From positions 1 to 64,000 of the forward strand of contig NMRA01000026.1 in assembly GCA_002633005.1 (NCBI GenBank): a stretch of 64,000 nt of DNA. Reading direction: 5' to 3'. The position numbers were made by a program, and so were the translations under genes. Below the pieces are notes generated by a model, which saw nothing but the letters and a program-made list of their open reading frames with translations, was not told the DNA's origin and ran no database searches. The stretch comes from Phoronis australis (Eukaryota; Phoronida; Phoronidae). Below are positions 1 to 11,184 of the stretch, piece after piece. Positions within the stretch are counted from its first letter, which is position 1. Each line of letters starts with the position of its first letter.

Positions 1-115
1 TTGTGGTGCACTACAGGCAGTTGGGGAGTTGAATATGTTGATTAGAAGCCTAGACCATTGTGGTGCACTACAGGCAGTTGGGGAGTTGAAAATGTTGATT
101 AGAAGCCTACCATGA
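1..115. repeat. 57-bp tandem repeat, two copies, cut by the window edge
   Basis: The segment beginning TTGTGGTGCACTACAGGCAG recurs at 1 and 58 with one or two mismatches. The array may continue to the left of the window. Confidence 0.9.
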
Positions 116-117
116 TC

Positions 118-2240
118 GTTAAAAACTACTGTAATAATTGTAATAATTTAATCAGTTGTAAAGGGCATGTTACAAACTGTAACATTACAATTTATAAATA
201 CGAATGATTGTTACGTTAGACTGAAAAAAATACTTAAAACTGGGAATGGCTGTTACAAAGTATAATTCCGAACTTAAATTGCACACAGGCACAGTTTAAA
301 GGCAAGTCAGAATAATACATATTGCACTGTCAGTAGCTATCAAACCCTCATCCTGTCATCAGTATCAACAGCTTCTAATCATCTACACTTCAGCCCTCAT
401 GTCAGCAAAATGTGTCTCCCCTATAATTATACTTATAAACCAGCTAATAAAAATTCAACTGATTAGAAGCTAAACACTTTCGAGCACTAATTGGCCCTTT
501 CAGTCTAATTCACAAAATATTAAACAAGATGTGAACATTCTTAGAAAACATTCTTTTTCATGACACCAATTACAATAAGTTGAATCATAAATTTGAAAAA
601 TTCCCGACATTCATACTTTAAATTGGAATGTTTCATTATCTCTTACTTCACAGAATTTATTTACTCCTGCGCACACTGTTTGTACAGTCCTACGGCAGTG
701 TCAAGCAAAGCAGTAACATTGCGACCNTGAAAGCTGCCGCCCACGGCCAGGCGTGCCGTACGTGTCACGCACTTACACCTTACGGGTGACGTGCGTTGAC
801 GTAGGTCCTCCCTGCGCTTGCCACACCCTACTCACGTTTTCAGAAAAACGTGGTGCCCGTGGCGTCCGCAGAAAACGTACGAACAATAAAAACGCACGGC
901 GGGTTGTGACCATAGCTTTAGGGAGACTTCAACAGTTTTGTAAAATGAGAGATACATACCGTTTGTCATTTAAGTGCATATTTCATAATTGCTCATGAGA
1001 GTTTTTGAGCGTTAAGTTCAAGCCAAAAGTATTCAGAAAAATCACCCAGAATTCCCTGTCGACAGAGCGGAAGCTGAATTCATTATCAGAGTGGTTTTAC
1101 CTCAGTCTTTAACGAAGAATGGAAGGGAATTCTGAATTATGAAAAATTCCAGTTACTAAGGAGGCTATAAGTCATCCCTAATAATTTTTGCCAATAATTT
1201 TTGAAGCTGAAAGAATTTAGCTGCCATCGCGACAGAACAGTATTGTATTCGATAACTTTTCTGTTGTTCTGTACCCCAGTCACTGGCCAGATGTGCAGCA
1301 CACTGTCCTTATGCCAGGACAGTATGGTAAGAAGTGTGCATCTTGGCTCACACAATGCTAGGACTACCTGAACATATTAAAGGCACTGAAGATGTACAGA
1401 CTTTAGCAGTTTCCACTTTTAATTTGACTGATTGCATACAACAGGCAACACTGTATTTGACCATAAAGTCTCAGCTTGCAGGTAAACACTTATTTGGCAT
1501 TGTGGGTATCATTGCACAGCATGACTCCCTGAAGAATGCTACACACTGCATGTGAGACCACTGGGTGAGACAAAAATATTAACTCTCACTGGTAAAATGT
1601 CTTGACTAGTTCGCCATCAGATCCCTTGCGTGTGCCTGTGCATAACAAGTGAATGTGTAACAGAGAGAATGTAGAGATTACTTATGGTCTAGTTCTAAAA
1701 TGTCTAAAGGTTGTCATGGCAACCAACTTTGGCACATCTCAACCCAATCACATGAACCAACAACACCTGCGCTGAGATACAGTATAGTGGCCAGGCTCTT
1801 TGCTACTTTGGTCAATCAGCTGTGAGATGGTACATATTCATGTAATTTGGACCCCAGGGCAGACATTGTGCTTTGAACACTCGACAACGACAAATCAAAT
1901 TGTAGTTAAAGTAGGCTAAACCCCAACCAATCTGGACAAAAAAAATGCTGAAATCACCCCCATAGAGGGCCTCTGTATCTTTCAAGATCTTCCAACAATA
2001 TAGTGAATGCACAAAATTGTTCAAAGTGTTTTCCAATGGAAGCTTTATGGCACAGCAGTTGAACATGGCGAGGCGTAATAGTTTGATGCTAAATATCTTT
2101 TATAAAAAATGACGGAACAAAATTTCACTCGTCCACCATACCACGTCCTAAATTAGTGCATGGTAGGTTCTGTAAGGCTGGTTACTTGCAAGTGCAGCGA
2201 AGTCACACAGAGGGGTGATCAAGACAACACCAAATCATAC
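118..2240. other. non-coding stretch, no gene recognised
   Basis: No exon with both splice signals and a recognisable protein family was found. There is a CpG-rich patch around 730-900 with repeated ACGT-core motifs and a single N at 727. A short open frame over the patch has no family resemblance. Confidence 0.5.
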
Positions 2241-2500
2241 GGGCGCACCCAGCCTATAATATAGGAGGCTCAATTTTTTCGGTATGCGGACCTTTTACTG
2301 AAAAAATTCAATGAGGACTAAAAAAGGGAGCACTAGGTTCAGGCCTACGTATTGTGCATCCGCGCCGAATCCCTGTGGACTTTGTGGACTTTTGTCTCAT
2401 TTGTTCCGACTTTTTGTTTCATTGAAGCTGACTTTTTTTGTCCAATTCGCCAAATTGGGGGGCTCGAGCCCCCCCCAGAGTCCCCCTGGGTGCGCCCATG
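2241..2500 (+). mobile_element. MITE-like dispersed repeat, family A, copy 1
   Basis: Starts GGGCGCACCCAGCC and ends GGGTGCGCCCATG, so the ends are inverted repeats around GGGCGCACCC. Internal landmarks are GGAGGCTC, TATGCGGACCTT, CGCCAAATTGGGGGGCTCGA and a C-run. Related copies lie at about 6929, 19319, 20678, 22284 and 36822. No coding capacity; non-autonomous. Confidence 0.8.
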
Positions 2501-3270
2501 AATCACGCAGACCATACAAGAACCTGCTAAGGAAAACCTAGAGTTACAAGAGTTAACAAGCTGAAATGTTGAATCAGGGGAGATAACCATGAATTTGCTA
2601 TTAAGCTCAAACACAAGGTGTTGTTTCCAAATTACAAATGGTTCGTTATGTTTGGAACACACACGCTTTCACATTTGCGTTTTTAATTGACTTCAAAATG
2701 AGGCATTGTGTCCTATACAACAATGCACAGCACTCATTTTTGCAGCGCCAGCAAGTGTGCGAGCAGTGAATTAACCAAGATTTGCAGGGGTCTGTCAAGC
2801 GAAAAGCAAATTTCTGACTTCTAAAAGTCTTTAAAGGCAACTTTTCATGAAAAACGCCCCAGGCCTGGTAATAGATCTGTCTTCAACATCAATTGAACTG
2901 CTGGATTTCTTAAAACACTTAACGTGGCTATAGACCCACATTTCATGACAAAAGATTTAATTTAGACCATTTACATGATTGTATCATTATGAAATTGGTC
3001 GCAAAAATTTCTAATCAAAAGAGGAAAGGTTTGTGGGCTTGTTATTGGTTGAGATCAGGCTCTACTAGTGGCCAATAGGGGTCTATAGGAGTAACGAACT
3101 TGCAGTGCTTTGCTAGACTACAAGTGGCCAATAACAGTCTCGAGGAATAATGAACTTGCAGTTCTTTGCAAGACTACAAATCACTTCTCACCTCAACAAG
3201 AAAAAATCTAAAACCATTTTCAGGGGAAAGTGGTCTTAATCATAATTTAGTTTCTTTGACAGAACATGGG

Positions 3271-3276
3271 TTTATT
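3271..3276 (-). terminator. candidate polyadenylation signal for DIPK1
   Basis: An AATAAA hexamer on the minus strand, about 0.8 kb downstream of the DIPK1 stop. If used, the 3' UTR would contain the minisatellite at 3700-3935. No other support. Confidence 0.25.
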
Positions 3277-3699
3277 GCCACTTTAAAAGTGCTGGGCCTG
3301 TTTCACTGTAGCGCATACTTCAAGGGTCTAGTTCCCTCCACCAGGCTAAACATGAAATCAACAAACACGTGACTGTTTCACCTATCAAACCTGACTACAC
3401 ACTTTTACTAAAAAGTAAGCCTCTCAAACTTAACTTCACAATTTCCTTGCTGTGGAAGCATTGTCTTCAACGTTCATATGCTAAGCTGTAGTCCAATTTT
3501 TGAAAGGGTTGGCCAGACCCGAGATATTCTGAACTATTTTTAATTTTTAACAGTTTCTGTTTGAGTAAAAATTGTGTTGATTTTGTTTCTTGGGCAGGTA
3601 AATCTCCGGCAGTGTAGTATTCTAAACTGAATAAGTTCGGAAATCTTTTGAGACAATTTCAGTTATCAGAAGGTGAAAGTCTTCAAACTCGCTGACAAG

Positions 3700-3935
3700 A
3701 AGGCTGACCACTAGTCAAGAAGGGTGACCAGTGGTCAAGAAGGGTGACCACTGGTCGAGAAGGGTGACCACTGGTCAAGAAGGGTGGCCAGTGGTCAACA
3801 AACATGACCACTGGCCAAGAAGGGAGACCACTGGTCAAGAAGGCTGACCACTAGTCAAGGGGGACTACTAGTCAAGAAGGGTGGCCACTGGTCCCAATGG
3901 ATGACCGCTGGTCAAGAAGGTTAACCACTGGCCAC
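3700..3935. repeat. ~20-bp minisatellite (AAGAAGGGTGACCACTGGTC)
   Basis: About 11-12 imperfect units of AAGAAGGGTGACCACTGGTC with changes at a few positions. It lies just downstream of the DIPK1 stop on that gene's strand and may be transcribed in its 3' UTR. Confidence 0.9.
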
Positions 3936-4080
3936 TAGAAATCCATCTGTCTACTTAACTAGATAATTGATGAATTCACAAACTTTTGCAAAAACAATTT
4001 GTTAGTGAAACAAGCCCAACATGAACAAGAAAGACAAACAGCAGGAGAGCATCCTGGCAACCATGGCAACCCCCCATGGG

Positions 4081-4788
4081 TCAGCTATTTAGGTGTAAAA
4101 TCTTTGGCCACAGCAGCGTCAATATGTCATTGGCAAACAGAGACTGATGCACGTAGTCGTCTCCCTTCAACGTGACACACCTGTCCAACAACTTCACTAG
4201 CCTCACCTTCACCTCATCCGGAACATTCTTCAGCAAATATTGCTTAATAATTGAACAGAGGTGTGCAAACACCGACCTCTCCAACACGCTGGTACAAGTA
4301 CTCGTTGTCTTGTTACATACTGTTGGACAGTATCGGCCATATTGGCAATCCTCATTGGAGTAGCACCGTTTCTCGCTCTGTATGACGCTGAGTTCGTGCT
4401 GCGGAACGACAAACGAATAATCCGTGATCTGGACCTCGTGGGTAGTCGAGTAGCCGACATTTGTTTCGTCCCAGTTGCAAACAGCGAACATGGCACCATA
4501 CCGTTCCTCTAAAAGATTGTAAACTAGCTCCACCGTACTGTACACAATTTTGGCTCGTTTCTCCCATGCGGGGAACATCCAGGAGTAGGAACTGGGAAAT
4601 AGGGATCTAACCACGCCCCCGCCACGGTCATTGTACAGGTATTGGGTGTGGGGGTGATTCAGGGCATACAGGTTGCCACAGAAACCTTTGATTGGCGGAA
4701 TGTTGAACTCATTGCTGAAGATGGCAAGAATGAAGAACTCATTGTTCTGCAGCAGTGACCACAGTGTCTTGGCCTCGGCCAATGAGAG
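4081..4788 (-). CDS. DIPK1: DIPK1 terminal exon: EF-hand completion and PIP49/FAM69 kinase-like domain
   Basis: 235 codons plus TGA stop; acceptor TTTCCACAG. It begins LSLAEAKTLW, completing the calcium-binding loop. It then carries FCGNLY, WEKRAKIV, VCNWDETNVGY, a Cys-rich stretch (CYSNEDCQYGRYC and CNKTTSTC) and an amphipathic C-terminus ending LHLNS. Order and spacing follow FAM69A-C. Confidence 0.95.
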   Translation of the reverse strand, partial: LSLAEAKTLWSLLQNNEFFILAIFSNEFNIPPIKGFCGNLYALNHPHTQYLYNDRGGGVVRSLFPSSYSWMFPAWEKRAKIVYSTVELVYNLLEERYGAMFAVCNWDETNVGYSTTHEVQITDYSFVVPQHELSVIQSEKRCYSNEDCQYGRYCPTVCNKTTSTCTSVLERSVFAHLCSIIKQYLLKNVPDEVKVRLVKLLDRCVTLKGDDYVHQSLFANDILTLLWPKILHLNS

Positions 4789-7700
4789 CTGTGGAAAGAA
4801 TAATACATAATTAGATTATGGGATGGGGTGGGTCAAAATATTGCAGCTATCATTATTAGTATATTAATTTGGCTCAACCTGTAACAGCGAGTCCAGGCGT
4901 GCGTTCAGTAGACGCAAGGACCTACGCTAAGACCTAGCTAAAACGTAGTCAAAGTCACATGTTCTCATTTAAAATGCACGGCAATATCTCACGTAATCTC
5001 GCGAAGTCTTGCTTTTTAGCGAGGTCCTAGCGTTACTGAACGGGAGGCTTCAGGGCAAAGCTTTGGAACGATCTGGGTAACAAAAAAGCAAAATAAAATC
5101 TTCCACAAAGTCAATGTCATTAAAATTACAATCTTTCTTGAGTAAACTAATTAGGTTTTCAGTGCGAAAAGAAAGCTGTTAATACATTGTTCTCCTGGCA
5201 AGTTTGTGAAGCAATCACATGTGTCAACTTTGAGTACCATGGAACTGAGTGCCATCTGTTGGCCAATTCTATGTTTTCGCTGATTCTTCAATCCACTACA
5301 GACACTCCTCATTTCTCAAGATTGTGCAGAACTCAACAAATAAATAACTATGTTGCTTGAATAACTTATAACCAGCGAAGCGAAATTCTTAGTATGACCT
5401 TAAGGACATTTTCCTATTTCGGACCGACTGAGGTGTGCCTACAACAAAATGTAGGCCTCAGGGAACACCGTTTGAGGAATTTTATTGATTATTTTGCACT
5501 TTTCAAAGCCTTCGACACCTGCTTCTTTTACTTCCCAGATGTCTCAGCAGGCGTAAACATTAAACACAGGTGTGAAATGGACCCCCCAGGTGCTTCTCAA
5601 GAACACCTGTAGTTACACTCAAGGACATCATGTCCTTGCCCATTTCATGAAATAACTTTTTAACTGTCCATTCTCAACTCGTGAAAGAACAAGAGTTTAA
5701 TATTCTAAATGAACCGTTTTTTATAAAAATGATCAATTTCAGGCTTCAGAAGAAGAACCACATTATACTGATATATATGGACATTCTGTCAAGAATTGGA
5801 GAAGGAACTTCTTGCGTTTTGTTTCAGGATCACGTAGCGCAACCAATGCAGAAATTTGTGCACACGATGCAACAAAGGGCATAGATGCGATGATAAATGT
5901 TTAGCTGCACAGCAAAATGATGGCAATTAGGACGCAGAAAAAATATGACACTTTCTAGTCAAAAAAAGGAATCAGAGGAAATTCACTTTTCAAAGAGGAA
6001 ATTCCCTTTTCAAAGAGGAAATAATTTTTTCTGGTGGTGTAGTGGTTAAGTAACTGAACCAGTCAAAGCACTTTATTTACTACCAGCAGCGAATAGTGAA
6101 ATATTAGATTTTACCTAAGGAGAGCATTTTGATACAAGGCTGCCAACCCATGACCACATGATCTGAAACTTCGATGTTTTTCGGCTTTTGCTGTCGGCGT
6201 GGTTGATTTCTTCCCATACTGCCGTGTCTTGTAATTAAATGCGGATTCTTAGTATTAAAGTGTGCGCAATGAAGCGTGGTTCCTTTCCCCTTTTTTAAAT
6301 ATAATCTAATTCCTAGGTATGTACGTATCCGAAATGAAGCGTGGTTCTTTTCCCCTTTTTTAAATGTAATCTAATTCCTAGGTATGTACGTATTCGAAAT
6401 TTCGCTCTCACATCTCTGCACTATTTCCAATGCAAAAACCAAGCAAAGCTTTTTTCATTGGTTGGTCCTAGACAAAGTAAATGCACTGGCCAATCACAAA
6501 AGGAAATTTTGCATGCAAATTGCACAATGTACTGGCACTCAAGTGTCGTCTTATTGGTCAAATCTTATTTTCTCGACTACTTCCGTCACTTTCCAGGCGT
6601 ACTTTTTGCCTCAATCTTAGCCAATCTGGTGCTTCGAAACATTGACTATTTTAAAGATATCTTCTAACTTTCATCCGATTTGTTTGAAGAAAAATAAATG
6701 CTCAAAATCTGTAATATTTGAAAATCCATACACCTGACTTTTAGGCCCTAAAAGTACGTATAATACAGACAAATCCATAACAAATGGCCGGCCTGTTGAT
6801 AGCATGTGCGTTATAAATACCAGAAATACTCCCATAAGTATGGTAAATGGGACTTATTCAGATTGACTTAAGATGACAAAACTCCCAACAAAAGAGTGCA
6901 TTGCCAGTTTATATTCTACACAAGGTTTACATGCGCGCAAACAGCCTAAAAACGTGAGGCTCGAACTTTTGAGAATACCTTTTACTCACGTTCACGGGGT
7001 ACTTTCAGAGCTATGAATTGCGCATTCGCCGAATTTTGGTAGTTTCTGCATTTTTAGTTTCTGTTTTTCTGAGGCAGAGCTTTTTGCCCACTTTGCCAAA
7101 TGGGGAGGGCTCATTTGAGCCCCCCGAGCCCCCTGGTTTACTTTTTGTTTTGAGGCTCTGCTAGATGTTTCCTTTAGAACCAGTGTTTTGTTCCTTACTC
7201 GTTTTCCAAAATCTGGTTGGCATGCAAATTTGGATTCTATCTTAACAACAAAGCACTGTTTGCACCTAAGTACATTTAAATTACAGTTTTTGAAGAATGC
7301 CAACAAAGGACAATGTTAGTTACAAAATTAGCCCCTACAATAAATACACGAAATATATACAAGTGCAGCTTAATTTATTGAAATTACTACAAGACCAATC
7401 ACAACTCACCGTGCCATCTTTGTTATGGTCAACCATTTTGACAGCTCTCATAATCAAATGATCATGTACACCCGGGCCGAGCTTCATCTCAAAGAACTGC
7501 GCCAGATCGCCATAGAATCCTTGAAGGGAGGCTGCTTCCACCGGTTTGAAGAACAGTGACTCGTTCTCGAGGATGCTATCTTTCAAAAACGATCGTAGCT
7601 GATGTTTAGAGACTTTCAGTAAATGACGCCACGTGTAGAAAACCTGGGAAGGCAAGACAAACAGTCGCTCAGTTCTTCTACAAAAATGTCAAGCAGAATT

Positions 7701-9143
7701 TTTACTTCTTGTTAATCAATTTCTCTTTCACAATTTACTGCAGGTCATATTGAGCACATTAGTGTTACTTAACAGGAATACTATATTAAGTAAAAATTAT
7801 CCTATTTGGGAAAAAACATTTCTGAAATCGTCACATTTCTACATTTCAAATGCTTCAGTGATGCTGAATTTATAATTTGACAAAATAAAATTCACACGGT
7901 GTACCAAATTCAAAGGTCACAGTTCACATTTCCTTTCCGTACCGCATGCCTGCATGGATACCTACCTGCACACTCCCTTCACTTTCCAAACACTTGGACA
8001 ACTGGATGTGTTCACTACACAACTGGTCACACAAATCTCCCACTATCTCACCGCTGAGATACTTGGCACACTAAAATGAATGAGAGACCCTCCATTGAGC
8101 TTGCCAGAGTTATGGTGCGCAAGGTTGGCAAAATGTTACAAAAATTTGTACCAACTCTTTAAAGTAATCTAGCACCCGTATAAGAACAGTAAATGAAACC
8201 GATGGCCTAACTTTGTACTACCAAGTTCTACTGGGCCACACTGTTAGACCGCTAAGTCAGGTTTCTAGCTCTTCAGCTCCATTTTAACTATCAGGGCTTG
8301 GAATGACCAATGACAAAAAACGCGGAAACTTTCGGCCCAAATCATGCCCGATAACCAGCCTTGAAATGGTCGATGTGAACCTTTCCCCGACAAAAATGGG
8401 GAGGACTAAAAAAAAAAACAAAAAAAAACGTTACCACCACCATCAGTAGCATGCGTCTGCGTCCTTTTAGCTCGCCCGTCCACTCCCAACCCACACTTTT
8501 GGCTGCAGAGCAGTAGTATTTGTCGCCGCGCTTAACAATAACATGACCAGACGCCATTGAAAATCCCACCACGCTGTCCCAGAAGCCCCGGCAATGTTGA
8601 CAATTTACGTTCCTCCGAAACATAAAGAGCAACTTCCGCTTTTCGAGGTGAACGTCGTCTGCAACGCCGTGGTAAGAAAGGAATTTGCCGCGGAAATTTT
8701 ATATCAAATCGCGGAAATATTACTAAAAAAAGCGGAAAGCACATTTGAAAAAGCGGAAATCCGCGTTTCCGCGGAAAATTCCAAGCCCTGACTTATAAAG
8801 CATAAAAATGGTTCCAGGTGATCAGTGCAATAGGCCCAACTACGCGGCCTGCGCACGTCTGGTACAACATGTGCCTGCAGTTATTTATTTTTTATATACT
8901 TTTATACTTGACTATGAGGTCAGGGTGACTTACACTTACGTACAGCGATCAAAGCATCGAGGCAAAAATTCATTTAGTAAATTTATAGCAAATGCTTACA
9001 AGGAATTGTTGATAGTGGAGACCCCTACAGGTCTCGTCATCCTCATGGTAAGAGACGATAAGGTAAATGACTTGCCAGAACGCAGCTAGGCAGACGATGA
9101 GAAGCAATGTCGTGCTTGGTCGACCTCGGAAGAACGTAAACAT
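4081..9143 (-). CDS. DIPK1: DIPK1/FAM69 family divergent kinase-like ER membrane protein (4 coding exons)
   Basis: Coding exons on the minus strand are 9143-9000, 8070-7966, 7643-7410 and 4788-4081. All junctions are GT/AG and phase 0, giving 396 residues (vertebrate family members are about 430). Residues 11-31 form a hydrophobic signal-anchor, predicting a type II membrane protein. A Cys-rich luminal segment follows, with CRGLHYQQFLCAKYLSG and then GDLCDQLC, matching the N-terminal pattern of FAM69A-C. Residues 155-166 (DHNKDGT joined to LSLAE) are a complete EF-hand loop. The C-terminal PIP49/FAM69 kinase-like domain has FCGNLY near residue 197, VCNWDETNVGY near 264 and a Cys cluster at 303-326. 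The family is ER-localised; the exact substrate is unknown. Which vertebrate paralogue (A, B or C) it matches cannot be decided. The start at 9143 is the ATG directly after an acceptor AG; an upstream exon may exist. Confidence 0.93.
4900..5047. mobile_element. MITE-like repeat, family B, copy 1 (in the last DIPK1 intron)
   Basis: Starts GCGTTCAGTA and ends TACTGAACGGGAGGC, so the termini are inverted repeats. The middle (TCTCATTTAAA, AATATCTCACGTAATCT, GCTTTTTAGCGAGG) matches the copy at 26932-27067. About 148 bp, no coding capacity. Confidence 0.8.
6270..6400. repeat. ~66-bp tandem duplication
   Basis: The block beginning TGAAGCGTGGTTC and ending in TATGTACGTAT...CGAAAT occurs twice in succession with a few substitutions, in the DIPK1 intron. 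Confidence 0.9.
6929..7137 (+). mobile_element. MITE-like repeat, family A, copy 2
   Basis: Begins ACATGCGCGCAAACAGCC and includes GAGCTATGAATTGCGCATTC and GGGCTCATTTGAGCCCCCC. Diverged and lacking the distal terminal repeat. Confidence 0.7.
7410..7643 (-). CDS. DIPK1: DIPK1 exon 3: start of kinase-like region and first half of EF-hand loop
   Basis: 78 codons, acceptor CCCAG, donor ACG/GTGAGT. The exon begins VFYTWRHLLK and ends at DHNKDGT, the first seven positions of an EF-hand loop that the next exon completes. Confidence 0.93.
7966..8070 (-). CDS. DIPK1: DIPK1 exon 2: Cys-rich luminal motif
   Basis: 35 codons between a TTTTAG acceptor and a CAG/GTAGGT donor, phase 0 at both ends. It encodes CAKYLSGEIVGDLCDQLC, the characteristic FAM69 cysteine signature. 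It has no usable start codon, so an ATG-based ORF search would not show it. Confidence 0.88.
8220..8290. repeat. SINE-like repeat copy 1, left part
   Basis: Matches the SINE at 23691-23915 from its box-B end through GAGTCAGGTTTCTAGCTC and TTTTAAC. It is interrupted at 8291 by an inverted-repeat element and resumes at 8792. Confidence 0.75.
8291..8791. mobile_element. 501-bp inverted-repeat DNA element inserted in a SINE
   Basis: Termini are perfect 14-bp inverted repeats, TCAGGGCTTGGAAT and ATTCCAAGCCCTGA. The subterminal regions hold several GCGGAAA motifs on both sides. The CAGGG start and repeated subterminal motifs resemble hAT-type ends, but no clean 8-bp target duplication is visible, so the superfamily is inference. 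Open frames inside (for example 8594-8791) have no transposase features; the element is non-autonomous. It lies in the first DIPK1 intron. Confidence 0.88.
8792..8870. repeat. SINE-like repeat copy 1, right part
   Basis: Continues the SINE body (ATAAAGCATAAAAATGGTTC, then AGGTGATCAGTGCAAT) exactly where the left part stopped, when aligned with 23824-23915. Confidence 0.75.
9000..9143 (-). CDS. DIPK1: DIPK1 exon 1: cytosolic tip, signal anchor, start of Cys-rich segment
   Basis: 48 codons beginning at ATG, directly after a TTTCAG acceptor. The peptide has a short N-terminus (MFTFFRGRP), a hydrophobic helix and then DDETCRGLHYQQFL. The donor is GTAAGC at 8999. It was preferred over an earlier GTAGGG because only this one keeps phase 0 into the next exon and reproduces the family's CRG...C spacing. 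Confidence 0.85.
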
Positions 9144-9789
9144 CTGAAATTCAAGAAACATGCCAGATCACTGATAGAACAAGCACACTCGCTTGTGGAG
9201 TCAGAGATTGAACCGTATTCAACATCTTCAAGTACACACATGTTGCCATTCAATTGCTAATGAGTTTCAGTCAGGTGTTTAACACAATGGATCCAACTTG
9301 TGCAGCACGGGATGACCTGCAATACATGCTTTAATTCAATTCCTATTGATAACTACTGTTGGTATCAATTACAGTAATTACTTAATCATGGTAATCATTA
9401 TTACATCTACAATGTTTCTTTTCACAGTTACATCTTAAGTCATTCTACCATTTTTTCTTTCCATTCTATCATAGAATTTTCTCGCCCTACATATTAATTA
9501 CCAGTCATTATGCTACATTATCAGCCTGACATGGTCAATACAACCATTAAAAAAGCATTTAATTATTCAATCCGCTTTGCAAGAGCTTTGAGTCGTCCAC
9601 TTTACTGATGCGCCACTCAGCAGCTGCCGTCATCGAATGTGAAAACAGAATACTTAAATGAGCATGCGCAATAATCGCATGTCCAGCAAATAGCATTGTA
9701 CTGACATTTATATGCTACGAAAAAATAAGACGCACAATTTCAATAAAAGTGACTTTTCCAATTCAGCAAAATTTGAAATTTTCTCTTAC

Positions 9790-9870
9790 TTGTAAATCAT
9801 CAATCTCCAGTTTGAATGTGGGTTGAACGTGTCATCGGGATCCTTTGACTTGGACATTATACTTAGTAAC
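9790..9870 (-). other. possible 5' (probably non-coding) exon of the DIPK1 gene
   Basis: On the minus strand an ATG at 9856 opens 22 codons (MSKSKDPDDTF...) ending at a good donor, GTAAGAG, with exon end at 9790. Joining it to the 9143 acceptor breaks frame, and the frame that would join has a TGA just upstream. So it fits better as a 5' UTR exon than as coding sequence, and may be unrelated. Confidence 0.3.
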
Positions 9871-10249
9871 CAGTAGTAACCTAATTAGCAGACGATATTT
9901 TCACGGTGGAAGCTTAGCTCGATAAGATGTGCAGCAAGCTAGACTAGTCGCTTAAAACTTATTTTATAGATTCACTTTATTTCCGTTTTGTTTAAATTTT
10001 CAATTGGCTTGAGTAAAAACATTGGTATTACAAGAATAACTAGGCGTTTCTTAAAAGGTCACGACCTCTGACCCCAAGCCTCTGACATAGAATGTAGTTA
10101 CAAAGCTGAGGCAAGTCGCCCCTCGGGCGATAACTCCCCAAAATCCACCCGGCCTCCAGATTACGGGGGCTAATGAATTCGCTTTGTAAGAATCTATTTA
10201 TTGCTGTACAATAACTTGTCAGAATCAGCCATGACGAGCCCTTGTTTGT

Positions 10250-10725
10250 ACTGCGTGTACTAGGACACACCAAAACACATATACTACTAGGACACACTAC
10301 AAAACATACAGTACTGGGACACACTACAACACACCCAGTACTAGGGCACACCACGACACACACACTACTGGGACACAACACAACACACACAGTACTAGGA
10401 CACACTACAACACATACAATACTAGGACACACAACAACACATACAATACTGGGACACACCACAACACATAGAGTACTAGGACACAACATAACACATACAG
10501 TACTAAGACACACTACAATACATGCAGTACTGGGACACACCAAAACACATACAGTACTAGGACACACCATAACACATACAGTACTGGGACACACCACAAC
10601 ACACACAGTACTAGGACACACCATAACACATACAGTACTAAGACACACTACAATACATGCAGTACTGGGACACACCACAACACACACAGTACTAGGACAC
10701 ACCACAACACATATAATACAGGGCA
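10250..10725. repeat. 27-bp minisatellite, about 17 units, open on both strands
   Basis: The unit is close to ACTAGGACACACYACAACACATACAGT. Because 27 is a multiple of three, one frame on each strand stays open, reading (VLGHTTTHT)n on plus and (CVVVCPSTV)n on minus. A 5-unit higher-order block containing VLRHTTIHA occurs twice. No splice context, signal or flanking coding sequence supports translation. Confidence 0.93.
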
Positions 10726-10939
10726 AAAGTGATCGGACAAAATACCATTTATTCGTCATGATTGCCAATTCTGTTAACAGTAAAAATGAGTTCAAATAAC
10801 CATTTTTGAGACAAAAGTATTATTGCAGAATGGCCTAAACATCTTCTCTTTATTCGTGATCATGAGGGAAAACCGTTCTGAAGATGAATTTGGCTTCTGC
10901 TCGAGTTTGTAATAACAGGGAATTGCTAGTCATTTTGTC

Positions 10940-11184
10940 AGAATACTTTTGATGTGTACTGTACATAACTAATTAATTCATAATAGTGCAATCCCCCATG
11001 TCTGAGAATAACAACAAGTACTGCCTAACTTCCAAATGAAAGCATCACTTCAAAGTAATAGAATACTTTTGATGTGTACTATACATAACTAATTAGTTCA
11101 TAATACTGCAGTCCCCCATGTCTGAGAATAACAACAAGCACTGCCTAACTTCCAAATGAAAACATCACTTCAAAGTAATAGAAT
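10940..11184. repeat. ~120-bp tandem duplication
   Basis: The block starting GAATACTTTTGATGTGTACT, with CCCCCATGTCTGAGAATAAC, occurs twice in direct succession with few mismatches. Confidence 0.92.

Noticed and set aside
753..998. Open frame in a CpG-rich patch
   Set aside because: Low-complexity basic peptide with no family resemblance; adjacent single N; no splice or promoter support.
6030..6065. tRNA-like box A (GGTGTAGTGGTTAAG)
   Set aside because: No box B or T-arm follows at the right distance; at most a truncated SINE head.
8594..8791. 65-residue open frame starting MLTIYVPPKHKEQ
   Set aside because: It lies wholly within the non-autonomous inverted-repeat element and ends in its terminal repeat.
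10040..10799. Long open frames on both strands (251 and 185 residues) over the 27-bp repeat
   Set aside because: The frames exist only because the unit length is a multiple of three; there is no signal, splice context or non-repeat domain.
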